64,000 nt of DNA from Bufo bufo (lineage: Eukaryota; Chordata; Amphibia; Anura; Bufonidae): contig NC_053393.1 in assembly GCF_905171765.1 (NCBI RefSeq), forward strand, positions 192,227,921 to 192,291,920, written 5' to 3'. The notes under the pieces are model-generated. The model ran no database searches and was not told where the DNA came from. It saw nothing but the letters and a program-made list of their open reading frames with translations. This document shows, piece after piece, positions 11,272-22,620 of this stretch. A program made the translations under genes and the position numbers. Numbering within the stretch: position 1 is the stretch's first letter; each line of letters starts with the position of its first letter.

Positions 11272-12650
11272 GTGCAGGGAAGGCTGGGAACCACATACTG
11301 CGGGACAGCCATGGCCATCAGCTGTTTGAAGCTGTCTGTGTCCACCAGCCGGAATGACAGCATTTCAAAGGCCAGCAGTTTAGAAATGCTGGCGTTCAGG
11401 CCAAGGGCTCGAGGGTGACTCGGGGGGAATTTGCGCTTCCTCTCTAAGGTTTGAGATATTGAGAGCTGAACGCTGCTGTGTGATATAGTGGAGACGCTAG
11501 TTGACGGTGGCGGTGGTGGTGGTGTCGGTGGCACATCCTCTGTTTGCTGCTCGGCAGGTGGCAACATTCCTCTCGAGGCGGAAGCCGAGGCAGCAGCGGT
11601 AGAGGGAGCAGGGGGAGCCTCAGCGAGTGCCTGGTTTTTAAGGTGTGTACCCCACTGCAGTTCATGCTTTGCATGTAGATGCCTGGTCATGCAGGTTGTG
11701 CTGAGGTTCAGAACGTTAATGCCTCGCCTCAGGCTCTGATGGCAGAGCGTGCAAGTCACTCGGGTCTTGTCGGTAGGACATTGTTTAAAGAAGTGCCATG
11801 CCAGGGAACTCTTTGAAGCTGCCTTTGTGGGGCTGGGTCCCTGTTGGCGATGTCCAGTAGCAGGCGAACTCTGGGGGCGGCGGCTCGTCTGCTTTGGCCC
11901 CCTGCTCCCTCTTTGGCTTCGCTGTTGTCTCGGTCTCACCACTACCTCTTCCTCTGAACTGTGAAAGTCATCGCCACGACCTTCAGTCCATGTGGGGTCT
12001 AAGACCTCATCGTCCTCTGCATCGTCTTCCACCCAGTCTCCCTCCCTGACCTCCTCCTGTTCAGTCTGCACACTGCAAAAAGACGCGGCAGTGGGCACCT
12101 GTGTTTCGTCATCATCAGAGAGTCGGTGACTCTGCTGTGGTGGTATTCCCATGTCCTCTTCATCTGGAGACATAAGTGGTTGTGCGTCAGTGCATGGTAT
12201 GTCTTCCTCCACTGGGGAAGGGCTAGGTGGACGCCCCTGGGAAACCCTGGAAGCAGAGTCTTCAAACAGAAGAAGAGACTGCTGCATAACTTGTGGCTCA
12301 GACCGTTTCCATGATATGCTTGGGGGTGATGTGACAGACTGATGGGCTTGGTTTTCAGGTGCCACCTGTGCGCTTTCCGCAGAAGACTGGGTGGAAGACC
12401 ATGTGGTGAACGTGCTGGAAGCACTGTCGGCCACCCAATCGATTAATGCCTGTACCTGCTCAGGCCTTACCATCCTAAGAGCGGCATTGGGCCCCACGAG
12501 ATATTGCGGTACATTCTGCCGGCTAGTTGAGGGAGTTCGTTCCCTACTGTGTGCGCCTGGGGCCGAACGGCCACGTCCTCTACCAGCAACAGAGGCTCCA
12601 CGGACACCACCACGACCGCGTCCTCGTCCCTTAATAGTATTTTTCTTCAT
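11208..12650 (-). pseudogene. hAT transposase N-terminal part with BED zinc finger
   Basis: 480-residue frame starting MKKNTIKGRGRGRGG at 12650. It has an RG-rich basic N-terminus, a long low-complexity acidic/serine linker, then a BED-type zinc finger at about residues 283-330 (WHFFKQCP, CTLC and MTRHLHAKH give the Cys-Cys-His-His pattern), followed by FEMLSFRLVDTDSF, a conserved hAT segment before the catalytic core. The reading register is lost near the end: the last residues are not family-like, and the correct continuation is the 9292-11271 frame. The start is supported by a TATA box about 45 bp upstream. Confidence 0.85.
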
Positions 12651-12687
12651 TGTTGCGATTCAACTCGCACCACAATGAAATATATTA

Positions 12688-12697
12688 TTTTTTATAA
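12688..12697 (-). promoter_or_regulatory. TATA box of the hAT transposase
   Basis: On the minus strand TTATAAAAAA lies about 40 bp before the ATG at 12650, so a start near 12665 would give a very short leader. It sits exactly at the edge of the 227-bp array, where each array unit carries an AT-rich TTTAAAAAA block instead. Promoter activity is inferred. Confidence 0.5.
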
Positions 12698-12699
12698 GC

Positions 12700-15600
12700 A
12701 AAATCCCCTCACTGGAATACTTTCAGTCTTTTGACTGTATGGATTACAGATGGAATGACTGTTATATGTGAGTACCGCTTTCTTTGACAGATTCTAGTAT
12801 GGGTACATATATGTTTTCCCAACCCCAGCACATTAGTTTGCTAATTCCAGATGTATGAAACGCAGGCCTAACTGTATCTAGTATATTGAACGCCAGATAA
12901 ACTAACTTGGCCTTTTTTAAATAAAAAAAAAATTCCCTCACTGGAATACTTTCAGTCTTTTGACTGTATGGATTACAGATGGAATGACTGTTATATGTGA
13001 GTACCGCTTTCTTTGACAGATTCTAGTATGGGTACATATATGTTTTCCCAACCCCAGCACATTAGTTTGCTAATTCCAGATGTATGAAACGCAGGCCTAA
13101 CTGTATCTAGTATATTGAACGCCAGATAAACTAACTTGGCCTTTTTTAAATAAAAAAAATCCCCTCACTGGAATACTTTCAGTCTTTTGACTGTATGGAT
13201 TACAGATGGAATGACTGTTATATGTGAGTACCGCTTTCTTTGACAGATTCTAGTATGGGTACATATATGTTTTCCCAACCCCAGCACATTAGTTTGCTAA
13301 TTCCAGATGTATGAAACGCAGGCCTAACTGTATCTAGTATATTGAACGCCAGATAAACTAACTTGGCCTTTTTTAAATAAAAAAAATCCCCTCACTGGAA
13401 TACTTTCAGTCTTTTGACTGTATGGATTACAGATGGAATGACTGTTATATGTGAGTACCGCTTTCTTTGACAGATTCTAGTATGGGTACATATATGTTTT
13501 CCCAACCCCAGCACATTAGTTTGCTAATTCCAGATGTATGAAACGCAGGCCTAACTGTATCTAGTATATTGAACGCCAGATAAACTAACTTGGCCTTTTT
13601 TAAATAAAAAAAATCCCCTCACTGGAATACTTTCAGTCTTTTGACTGTATGGATTACAGATGGAATGACTGTTATATGTGAGTACCGCTTTCTTTGACAG
13701 ATTCTAGTATGGGTACATATATGTTTTCCCAACCCCAGCACATTAGTTTGCTAATTCCAGATGTATGAAACGCAGGCCTAACTGTATCTAGTATATTGAA
13801 CGCCAGATAAACTAACTTGGCCTTTTTTAAATAAAAAAAATCCCCTCACTGGAATACTTTCAGTCTTTTGACTGTATGGATTACAGATGGAATGACTGTT
13901 ATATGTGAGTACCGCTTTCTTTGACAGATTCTAGTATGGGTACATATATGTTTTCCCAACCCCAGCACATTAGTTTGCTAATTCCAGATGTATGAAACGC
14001 AGGCCTAACTGTATCTAGTATATTGAACGCCAGATAAACTAACTTGGCCTTTTTTAAATAAAAAAAATTCCCTCACTGGAATACTTTCAGTCTTTTGACT
14101 GTATGGATTACAGATGGAATGACTGTTATATGTGAGTACCGCTTTCTTTGACAGATTCTAGTATGGGTACATATATGTTTTCCCAACCCCAGCACATTAG
14201 TTTGCTAATTCCAGATGTATGAAACGCAGGCCTAACTGTATCTAGTATATTGAACGCCAGATAAACTAACTTGGCCTTTTTTAAATAAAAAAAATTCCCT
14301 CACTGGAATACTTTCAGTCTTTTGACTGTATGGATTACAGATGGAATGACTGTTATATGTGAGTACCGCTTTCTTTGACAGATTCTAGTATGGGTACATA
14401 TATGTTTTCCCAACCCCAGCACATTAGTTTGCTAATTCCAGATGTATGAAACGCAGGCCTAACTGTATCTAGTATATTGAACGCCAGATAAACTAACTTG
14501 GCCTTTTTTAAATAAAAAAAATTCCCTCACTGGAATACTTTCAGTCTTTTGACTGTATGGATTACAGATGGAATGACTGTTATATGTGAGTACCGCTTTC
14601 TTTGACAGATTCTAGTATGGGTACATATATGTTTTCCCAACCCCAGCACATTAGTTTGCTAATTCCAGATGTATGAAACGCAGGCCTAACTGTATCTAGT
14701 ATATTGAACGCCAGATAAACTAACTTGGCCTTTTTTAAATAAAAAAAAAATTCCCTCACTGGAATACTTTCAGTCTTTTGACTGTATGGATTACAGATGG
14801 AATGACTGTTATATGTGAGTACCGCTTTCTTTGACAGATTCTAGTATGGGTACATATATGTTTTCCCAACCCCAGCACATTAGTTTGCTAATTCCAGATG
14901 TATGAAACGCAGGCCTAACTGTATCTAGTATATTGAACGCCAGATAAACTAACTTGGCCTTTTTTAAATAAAAAAAATCCCCTCACTGGAATACTTTCAG
15001 TCTTTTGACTGTATGGATTACAGATGGAATGACTGTTATATGTGAGTACCGCTTTCTTTGACAGATTCTAGTATGGGTACATATATGTTTTCCCAACCCC
15101 AGCACATTAGTTTGCTAATTCCAGATGTATGAAACGCAGGCCTAACTGTATCTAGTATATTGAACGCCAGATAAACTAACTTGGCCTTTTTTAAATAAAA
15201 AAAATCCCCTCACTGGAATACTTTCAGTCTTTTGACTGTATGGATTACAGATGGAATGACTGTTATATGTGAGTACCGCTTTCTTTGACAGATTCTAGTA
15301 TGGGTACATATATGTTTTCCCAACCCCAGCACATTAGTTTGCTAATTCCAGATGTATGAAACGCAGGCCTAACTGTATCTAGTATATTGAACGCCAGATA
15401 AACTAACTTGGCCTTTTTTAAATAAAAAAAAAATTCCCTCACTGGAATACTTTCAGTCTTTTGACTGTATGGATTACAGATGGAATGACTGTTATATGTG
15501 AGTACCGCTTTCTTTGACAGATTCTAGTATGGGTACATATATGTTTTCCCAACCCCAGCACATTAGTTTGCTAATTCCAGATGTATGAAACGCAGGCCTA

Positions 15601-15896
15601 ACTGTATCTAGTATATTGAACGCCAGATAAACTAACTTGGCCTTTTTTAAATAAAAAAAATTCCCTCACTGGAATACTTTCAGTCTTTTGACTGTATGGA
15701 TTACAGATGGAATGACTGTTATATGTGAGTACCGCTTTCTTTGACAGATTCTAGTATGGGTACATATATGTTTTCCCAACCCCAGCACATTAGTTTGCTA
15801 ATTCCAGATGTATGAAACGCAGGCCTAACTGTATCTAGTATATTGAACGCCAGATAAACTAACTTGGCCTTTTTTAAATAAATAAAAAATTCCCTC
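12700..15896. repeat. 14-copy 227-bp tandem array upstream of the hAT transposase
   Basis: Units start (ACTGGAATAC) at 12711, 12940, 13167, 13394, 13621, 13848, 14075, 14302, 14529, 14758, 14985, 15212, 15441 and 15668; a diverged partial unit begins at 15897. Period is 227, or 229 where the A-run is longer. Units are virtually identical; visible variants are the A-run length and TCCCCTC versus TTCCCTC next to it. The array lies directly 5' of the transposase promoter on the minus strand. Confidence 0.97.
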
Positions 15897-16640
15897 ACTG
15901 GAATACTTTATGGCTTTTCACTGTATGGATTACAGGTGGACTGGTATTAGTAGGGGTGACACAAGCACACCCAAGTCCCTGATGTAGGATTTCTATGGCA
16001 CAGACCACTATTACAAGTGATTAATGGACGTTGGGAGAGATTGTGCTGCAGCACTAGTCCCAAGATGGCCGCCGCCTATCAGCCCAGTAACATGTGCCAC
16101 AAAATGGTCTGCACAACCTTTAAAAAAAATAGCCTTGGACTGTGCTGCTAAATCGCTATTGGTCTGAATCCCTGGTGTAGATGTCTGACTTGTTTGGAGC
16201 TTTGGAATGCACACTGTGGCAGCTTCTGCTGCAGCACTACAAGTCGCAAAATGGCGGCCGGCGGTCAGCCCAGGTACATGTGGATGGAAAAATCACTCTG
16301 GCCACTCTAAAAATAGCCAATCCCTATCAAAAAAGCAGCTCAGCTGCAGTTGTTCAGATGAATCACAGGTGGAGGAGAGAAATTTGCTTCCAGTTATTCA
16401 ATTATCCCTGCCTATTCTCGCCCTAGCATCAGCTGCGTCTATCCCTGTTCTATTCACATCGGGAGTGAGCACGTCCCGACGTGCGCACAAGCTTATAAAG
16501 AGGCTGAGTCACATGCTGCACTTGGCCAATCACAGCCTTGCCAATAGTAGGCATGGCTGCGATGGCATCTTAGGGCAAGTAGTATGATGCATGTTGATTG
16601 GCTGCTTTGCAGCCTTTCAAAATGCGCCAAAATACATGCC
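15897..16640. other. 5' unique region of the hAT element
   Basis: About 0.7 kb between the tandem array and the right subterminal motifs. It contains two related segments with AAGATGGCCGCCG / AAATGGCGGCCGGC (near 16065 and 16248), which look like an old duplication. No coding is recognised. Confidence 0.5.
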
Positions 16641-16750
16641 GAACGACGAACCCGAACCCGAACTTTTACGAAAAAGTTCGGGTTCGGGTCCGTGTCACGA
16701 ACACCCCAAAATTCGGTACGGACCCGAACTATGCTCGAACTGTTCGCTCA
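16640..16750. repeat. hAT subterminal CCGAAC-rich region, right
   Basis: Several copies of CCCGAAC and TTCGGGTTCGGG occur between 16640 and 16740, just inside the right TIR. They mirror the left cluster at 7140-7275. Confidence 0.6.
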
Positions 16751-16756
16751 ACACTA

Positions 16757-17688
16757 ATGCTCTCCCATTCTTGTCTAATACAGGCCTCTAACTGTTCAAT
16801 CGTCTTGGGCCTTCTTTGTTGCACCTTCCTCTTTATGATGCGCCAAATGTTCTCTATAGGTGAAAGATCTGGACTGCAGACTGGCCATTTCAGTACCCGG
16901 ATCCTTCTCCTACGCAGCCATGATGTTGTGATTGATGCAGAATGTGGTCTGGCATTATCTTGTTGAAAAATGCAGGGTCTTCCCTGAAATAGATGACGTC
17001 TGGATGGGAGCATATGTTGTTCTAGAACCTGAATATATTTTTCTGCATTCATGGTGCCTTTCCAGACATGCAAGCTGCCCATGCCACACGCACTCATGCA
17101 ATCCCATACCATCAGAGATGCAGGCTTCTGAACTGAGCGTTGATAACAACTTGGGTTGTCCTTGTCCTCTTTGGTCCGGATGACATGGCGTCCCAGATTT
17201 CCAAAAAGAACTTCGAATCGTGACTCGTCTGACCACAGAACAGTCTTCCATTTTGCCACACTCCATTTTAAATAATCCCTGGCCCAGTGAAAACGCCTGA
17301 GCTTGTGAATCTTGCTTAGAAATGGCTTCTTCTTTGCACTGTAGTGTTTCAGCTGGCAACGGCGGATGGCACGGTGGATTGTGTTCACTGACAATGGTTT
17401 CTGGAAGTATTCCTGAGCCCATTCTGTGATTTCCTTTACAGTAGCATTCCTGTTTGTGGTGCAGTGTCGTTTAAGGGCCCGGAGATCACGGGCATCCAGT
17501 ATGGTTTTACGGCCTTGACCCTTACGCACAGAGATTGCTCCAGATTCTCTGAATCTTCGGATGATGTTATGCACAGTTGATGATGATAGATGCAAAGTCT
17601 TTGCAATTTTTCGCTGGGTAACACCTTTCTGATATTGCTCCACTATCTTTCTGCGCAACATTGTGGGAATTGGTGATCCTCTACCCAT
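16757..17688 (-). pseudogene. Tc1 DD34E transposase, N-terminal 310 residues
   Basis: Transposase that would bind the ITRs and catalyse cut-and-paste at TA. The likely start is MGRGSPIPTML at 17688; the frame extends 18 codons upstream, but the extra residues are not family-like. The helix-turn-helix region is residues about 1-110, with a GQGRKT hook. D154 lies in LWSDESRF, D244 in FQQDNARPH and E279 in DLSPIENIW; spacing is 34, so DD34E. The frame is open and all catalytic residues are present up to residue 310, where the hAT terminus begins at 16756 and adds a few foreign residues before a stop. The missing C-terminus lies at 7034-7132. Confidence 0.92.
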
Positions 17689-18041
17689 CTTGGCTTCTGA
17701 GAGACACTGCCACTCTGAGAAGCTCTTTTTATACCCAATCATGTTGCCAATTGACCTAATTTGTGTTAATTGGTCTTCCAGCTCTTCGTTATGCTCAAAT
17801 TTACTTTTTCCAGCCTGTTATTGCTACTTGTCCCAACTTTTTTGGGATTTGTTGACACCGTGAAAATTGGAATCAACGTATTTTTCCTTTAAAATGATAC
17901 ATTTACTCGGATTAAACGTTTGATCTGTCATCTACGTTCTATTACAAATAAAATATTGACATTTGCCATCTCCACATCATTGCATTCAGTTTTTATTCAC
18001 AATTTGTTTAGTGTCCCAACTTTTTTGGAATCCGGTTTGTA

Positions 18042-19980
18042 GATATCCAGTGTTAAGAATTGGTCATCAACATGAAAGTTCTGGAAAACTCCTTTAAATT
18101 GGCTGTCCGAGTATTGATGACCTATCCTCAGGATCTATATCAGTTTTAATGCCTATACATGTCATTTATGACCAGTGTTCAAACTTAACTTTTATTTATA
18201 TTTTATGTAAAAATCTATACCCTAATCTAATCGTTAAAAAGACAATCCAACCTTGCCTATTACCAGGTTATGTTGTCACTAAAGTATCTTATAGGATATA
18301 CCGTGAGTCTGGTGCTAATATATAACACTGATATGGAAAATATTAGTGGTACATTAATTCTAATATACTCTAGGGTTGAGCTAGGTATAGTTTTTTATTT
18401 CACTGCTCAGAAGGGGAGGAAAAGGGGTTAGTCAAGAACCTGATAGTCTTTTTATTATTTAATCCAGGTGCATGTAACAAATGTCTCTGTGTTTAGAACC
18501 ACTGTATACATTTCTTGCTATTTAAGATTTGGCAACAGAGTACCGGTAAATAGTTGATTTTTTTACTAAACTCAAAAAAGAATCTTGAGTTATTTAGGAA
18601 CACAATAAAAGAAAAAAAGTACTGAAAATATTTACATGATCTTCTAGACTTTGATTCTGATCAAGTGTATATCTGGAAAACATGATGTGACCAAAATAAC
18701 AGAAATTATAGATATATGCAGCAAGCAGGACTGCAGGGGAAACGCGTGAGGCTACAGTGGGCCGATTGGGGCAGTAGTTGTTTGTACTCATGGTTAGCAG
18801 AGCCTCCCTGGGCCGGCAGTGAAGTGGATGGGAAGACAGCACTAAATCCTATGGGGCACTCTGCATTGTAGGGAACACCAGCCAGATGGAAGTTGAGGTG
18901 CCCCCGATAGCATAGGTGTTTAAGGTGCTTTGGTGGCTGGGCCCCTGTGTTCGTGACGCCAGCACCGTAAGTTGCAAATGTTGAGTGTTGTAGTGGAAAT
19001 GATGAGGAGGCAGTTGTAATCAAATAGTTGAATATTTACTTAATCAATTGTCTTCATGTAGTCAGTACAGATACAGTTCATTTGTATGGCATGAGTGATG
19101 ACTCAGAAATAGGCTTAGTAGTATTCCTTTTATCAGGTTTAGGCAATTTTCAGTTAGGGAGTTCTCTAGTACTTTAGCTTTATAGTCGAAGAAAAATTGG
19201 ATTTACTTTAAGTCCACTTTCCATAGCACTCAGGTACTAAATATACAGTTTTCTACTTATCTTGAGCTATCCAATAAGGGCGTTCTCCCTCGTGGCAGGC
19301 AAACTCTCTGCAACATTATTTGCAGGATGCTCTCCTGAAGTATTCAGGTTCACTATATCCCGGAAGGCTTCTAGTGAATGAGGATAATTATGGCTTTTAA
19401 TCATCCAGTCGTGTCCAGGAACTTGGAAAGTCACCCTTGGTCACTTGTGCTTGTGAAGTCCATAGGCCAGACTCAGCTCTAACCTTCACTAGGCTTTCTT
19501 TATATTTAGACGTAGACGTACTGTCCAGTGCTAAGCTGCTGTAACTACTCTTAGTTTGTACTCTCCAGGATTAATCAGGTCCCGGAGGAAAGAAATTGCA
19601 GCTACATAGTGGAAAAGGCCTGTTTTTCTCCTCCATACGCTTTCTCTCCTCCTCTCACTACAATACACTACACTGGAATACTCTGGATTGCTTGAGCTAG
19701 ATACACCCCAAGCTATATAAATGAGTGGCGCCAGCACCACCTAGGGGCGAATGGGTGCAATGACAATGCCAGCCTGATAAATAGGAAATACCATACATTG
19801 CAAATACATTAGATAAATAGGCAGATGTTTAAAGTGTCACTTTTACACACATATGTGGGACGCTGCATATGCAGAAGCCTCTGAAGCAGAGACATCTGGA
19901 ACTGAAAGCTCAGTTTTAAGTAGTATAGGAACTAATAGAGAAAGAGGGGGAATAAAATAAAATATCAACCCCCAAAAAGA
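18042..19980. other. Unassigned stretch
   Basis: About 1.9 kb with no recognisable coding. Near 18075-18140 a fragment (GGAAAACTCCTTTAAA, TATTGATGACCTATCCTCAGG) matches the MITE family at 45.7-46.2 kb. From about 18720 to 19740 a GC-richer segment could be part of a long terminal repeat or an old non-autonomous element, but I see no diagnostic ends. Confidence 0.4.
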
Positions 19981-19983
19981 TCC

Positions 19984-20472
19984 GTGCAATTACAGATAAC
20001 ATGCATCCAAATGGTAGGCACCAGTATAGTCCCCTCAACAACCCAAGGAGCTATGTCAAATCAGGGTCAAGGTTCATCCTTCTCTTTATTACAGCCAATC
20101 TCTTCTTCCAACTTTCAAACTATCAACAGACCCATGAACACTTTCATGGTAAACATGCAACAAAGTACCTCCACTACTCAAATAAATACAGTGGTAACAA
20201 CTCCGATAGAGAAGAATACCAATATTGCCCCTCTTTTTTTTAGGACCATCAGGAATACAATTGAAGGAACGGGAGAGATGGGGGTACAACAAGTAAAGCG
20301 CTGTGTGAGTAACATTGGAAATACAAATGCACCAGTCATAAATCTCTCCTCACATACCTTGACAAATCCCCAATTGTCTCTACTCTCAAGAGGTTTAACC
20401 TTTCTTCCGTCACCTAAATGTGACAAGTTCACCTGGTTTAACCTTTCCTCCATTTCTGAGCTGGGAAATTAA
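19984..20472 (+). pseudogene. Possible Penelope-like retroelement N-terminal fragment
   Basis: A 162-residue frame whose end reads INLSSHTLTNPQLSLLSRGL followed by a TFLPSPKCDKF-type sequence. This N-S-x-L-x-x-x-x-x-x-LLS-G-L-x-F-x-P-(T/S)-P pattern resembles the region before the reverse transcriptase of Neptune-type Penelope-like elements in fish and frogs. The upstream part is serine/threonine/asparagine-rich without motifs. The frame stops 6 bp before a Tc1 insertion at 20479, and no RT or GIY-YIG domain is seen beyond it. Family assignment is from memory of motif style and could be wrong. Confidence 0.4.
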
Positions 20473-20478
20473 CAACTA

Positions 20479-21666
20479 CGGTACCTCACTAAAGTGAGTA
20501 CACCCCTCACATTTTTGTAATTATGTTATTATATCTTTTTGGACAACATTGAAGATATGACACTTTGAAACAATGTAAATTAGTCAGTGTACAGCTTATA
20601 CTGTATACAGCGTAAATTTGGTGTGCCCTCAAAATAACTCAACACACAGCCACACTTTTGAAATGAGTACACCCCAAAGGGAAAATGGCCAAATTGTGCC
20701 CAAAGTGTCAATATTTTGTGTGGACACCATTATTTTCCAGCACTGCCTTAACTCTCTTGGGCATGGAGTTCACTAGAGAGCCACAGATTTCCACTGGAAT
20801 CCTCTTTCACTCCTCCATTTGAACCAAATAAGTTTATCTTGGTCTTATCAGACCACAGGACATGGTTCCAGTTATCCATGTCCTTAGTCTGCTTGTTTTC
20901 CACAAACTGCTTGCGGGCTTTCTTGTGCATCATCTTTAGAAGAGGATTCCTTTTGGGACGACAGCCATGCAGACCAATTTGATGCAGGGTGCAGCGTGTG
21001 GTCTGAGTATTGACAGGGTGACCCGCCCACCCCTTTAACCTTTGCAGCAATACTGGCAGCACTAGTATGTCTATTTTGAAAAGACAACCTCTGGATATGA
21101 CTCTGAGCGCTTGCACTCAACTTCTTTGGTCAACCATGGCAAGGCCTGGTCTGAGTAGAACCTGTCGTGCTAAACCACTGTATGGTCTTGGCCACCGTGC
21201 TGCAGATCAGTTTCAGGGTGTTGGAAATCTTCAATCTTTTTCAGATCCGATTCCTCAGCGAGTTCTTTGCATGAGGTGCCATGTTAAACTTCCAACGACC
21301 AGTATGAGAGAGTGTGAGAGCAATAGGACCAAATTTAACACACCTGCTCCCCATTCACACCTAAAACTTTGTAACACTAACAAGTCAACGGAGAGGGAAA
21401 GACACTGGGGAGGGAAAATGGCTAATTGGGCACAATTTGTTCCTTTTCACTTAGGGGTGTACTCATTTTTGTTGCCAAGGAGTTAGACATTAATGGCTGT
21501 GTGTTGAGTTATTTTGAGGGCACACCAAATTTACACTGTTATACAAGCTGTACACTGACTACTTTACATTGTATGAAAGTGTCATGTCTCCAGTGTTATC
21601 CCATGAAAAGATAGACTAAAATATTTCCATAAATGTGCTGAGTGTACTCACTTTTGTGAGATACTG
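20479..21666 (-). mobile_element. Tc1 transposon, internally deleted
   Basis: Ends are CGGTACCTCACTAAAGTGAG at 20479 and, inverted, CAGTATCTCACAAAAGTGAG ending at 21666, with TA on both sides (20477-20478, 21667-21668). Long inverted repeats contain a second GAGTACACCCC motif near 20666 and a matching one at about 21456. At 1188 bp it is about 400 bp shorter than a full Tc1, and the missing part lies inside the transposase. Confidence 0.88.
20745..21290 (-). pseudogene. Tc1 transposase remnant lacking the catalytic centre
   Basis: The minus strand keeps N-terminal helix-turn-helix coding in broken frames, then MHKKARKQFVENKQTKDMDN and LWSDKTKINLFGSNG with the first catalytic Asp. It then jumps into the family's C-terminal tail (the frame continues as SSGNLWLSSELHAQES). 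The segment with the second Asp and the Glu is deleted. Non-functional. Confidence 0.8.
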
Positions 21667-22617
21667 TATATCTAGTATGACCCTAGAGTATTTGGTGTAT
21701 GCATATTAAATATACCCTGGACCCCTATATGTACTTAAGGGTCTTTGAAGTTTCTTTTGTCAAGAAAAGCATCTCAAGAATGAAATAAGGTACAGTAGGA
21801 ATGTAACACATTGCGACAATTGTATTTGCTACTTTTGCATCATCTTGCATTGCACTAATCATCAAAAACAGCTTATTCACCAGTTATGTGTGCTTTTATG
21901 ACATTTGATGCAGACAGTTGTAGCAATGTCTGCTTTAAAATTTGCAATCAATTTAGAATTGTGTCACTGTAAATCAACTTAAATCTGCATGAGTTTGGCA
22001 GGGAAGAAAAGGTCAAGAAAGTAAATCATGAAGCAACTCAAAGAAAGAAGATGCTTGGTGATCTTATTTGATGTATAAAAAAAAAATAAAAAAAACTTAT
22101 AGGAATACAATGCCTAGCTTCAAGAATGTCTTTTATTTTGCTGACGCACAGACATTACTTTCACTCAAGAAGCCCTTCAGGATAAGTAAAGTGTACACAT
22201 CTATCCATGTATAAATAGTTCCGTGGAGCTTTATTGTAAACAACATATTGAATATGCATCTATTGCAAACCTAAACTGAGCCTTCTTTTACTGTGTATAG
22301 ACGTGGTAAACTTTAACTTGACACATAACACAACAAAAGTGATTGAAACAAGTCAAGATAAAGGCTATGGACACTTTTTAGGGAATTTGTTTTATCATTG
22401 CATTCTACTCAATTTGGCCTAAAATGGTTTTTCAACAGATTTTCCTCTACAACGTTAATTTTTCCCCCCTTCTCAGTGAAGCCACCTGACAGCTCATAAA
22501 CACTTATTTAAGCTACATGGTTATGAACCTGCTATAATGAGTGTTTGTGAGCTGTTTGCAAAGTACAGATAAAGGCTTCAGAGCTGCTCCCTGAAAGATT
22601 CACTGGGAAGCGTAAAG
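21667..22617. other. Unassigned AT-rich stretch
   Basis: No coding and no repeat ends recognised. Confidence 0.4.
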
Positions 22618-22620
22618 TAA

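Larger units (their letters stand above)
7133..16756 (-). mobile_element. hAT DNA transposon, 9.6 kb, with precise 8-bp TSD
   Basis: Termini are TAGAGTTGAGCGAACA at 7133 and, inverted, TAGTGTTGAGCGAACAG ending at 16756. They are flanked by perfect ATGCTCTC duplications (7125-7132 and 16757-16764). The 8-bp TSD, TIR, BED zinc finger and C-terminal dimerisation domain identify hAT. From the 3' end to the 5' end of the minus-strand transposase the interior holds a 93-bp minisatellite (7.4-9.15 kb), the transposase (9292-12650), a short promoter region and a 227-bp tandem array (12.7-15.9 kb). Most of the length is tandem repeat; the hAT core would be about 5 kb. Confidence 0.93.
6812..18039 (-). 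mobile_element. Tc1 DD34E transposon, interrupted by a hAT insertion
   Basis: Terminal sequences are CAAACCAGATTCCAAAAAAG at 6812 and, inverted, CAAACCGGATTCCAAAAAAG ending at 18039, with flanking TA at 6810-6811 and 18040-18041. Each end is a roughly 210-bp inverted repeat. An outer direct repeat (CCAAAAAAGTTGGGACA) is repeated near the inner edge (around 7008-7024 and 17827-17843), the IR/DR layout of long-ITR Tc1 elements. The element is split by a 9624-bp hAT at 7133-16756. Without it the Tc1 is about 1.6 kb, normal for the family. The two ITRs differ at many positions, so they are older than those at 25.2-26.8 kb. Confidence 0.92.

Noticed and set aside
12700..15896. CRISPR-like regular repeat array
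   Set aside because: Units are 227 bp, contiguous and without unique spacers; the context is a eukaryotic transposon.
16011..16587. Small frames in the hAT 5' region as accessory genes
   Set aside because: Short, non-conserved and overlapping; no motif or start context supports them.
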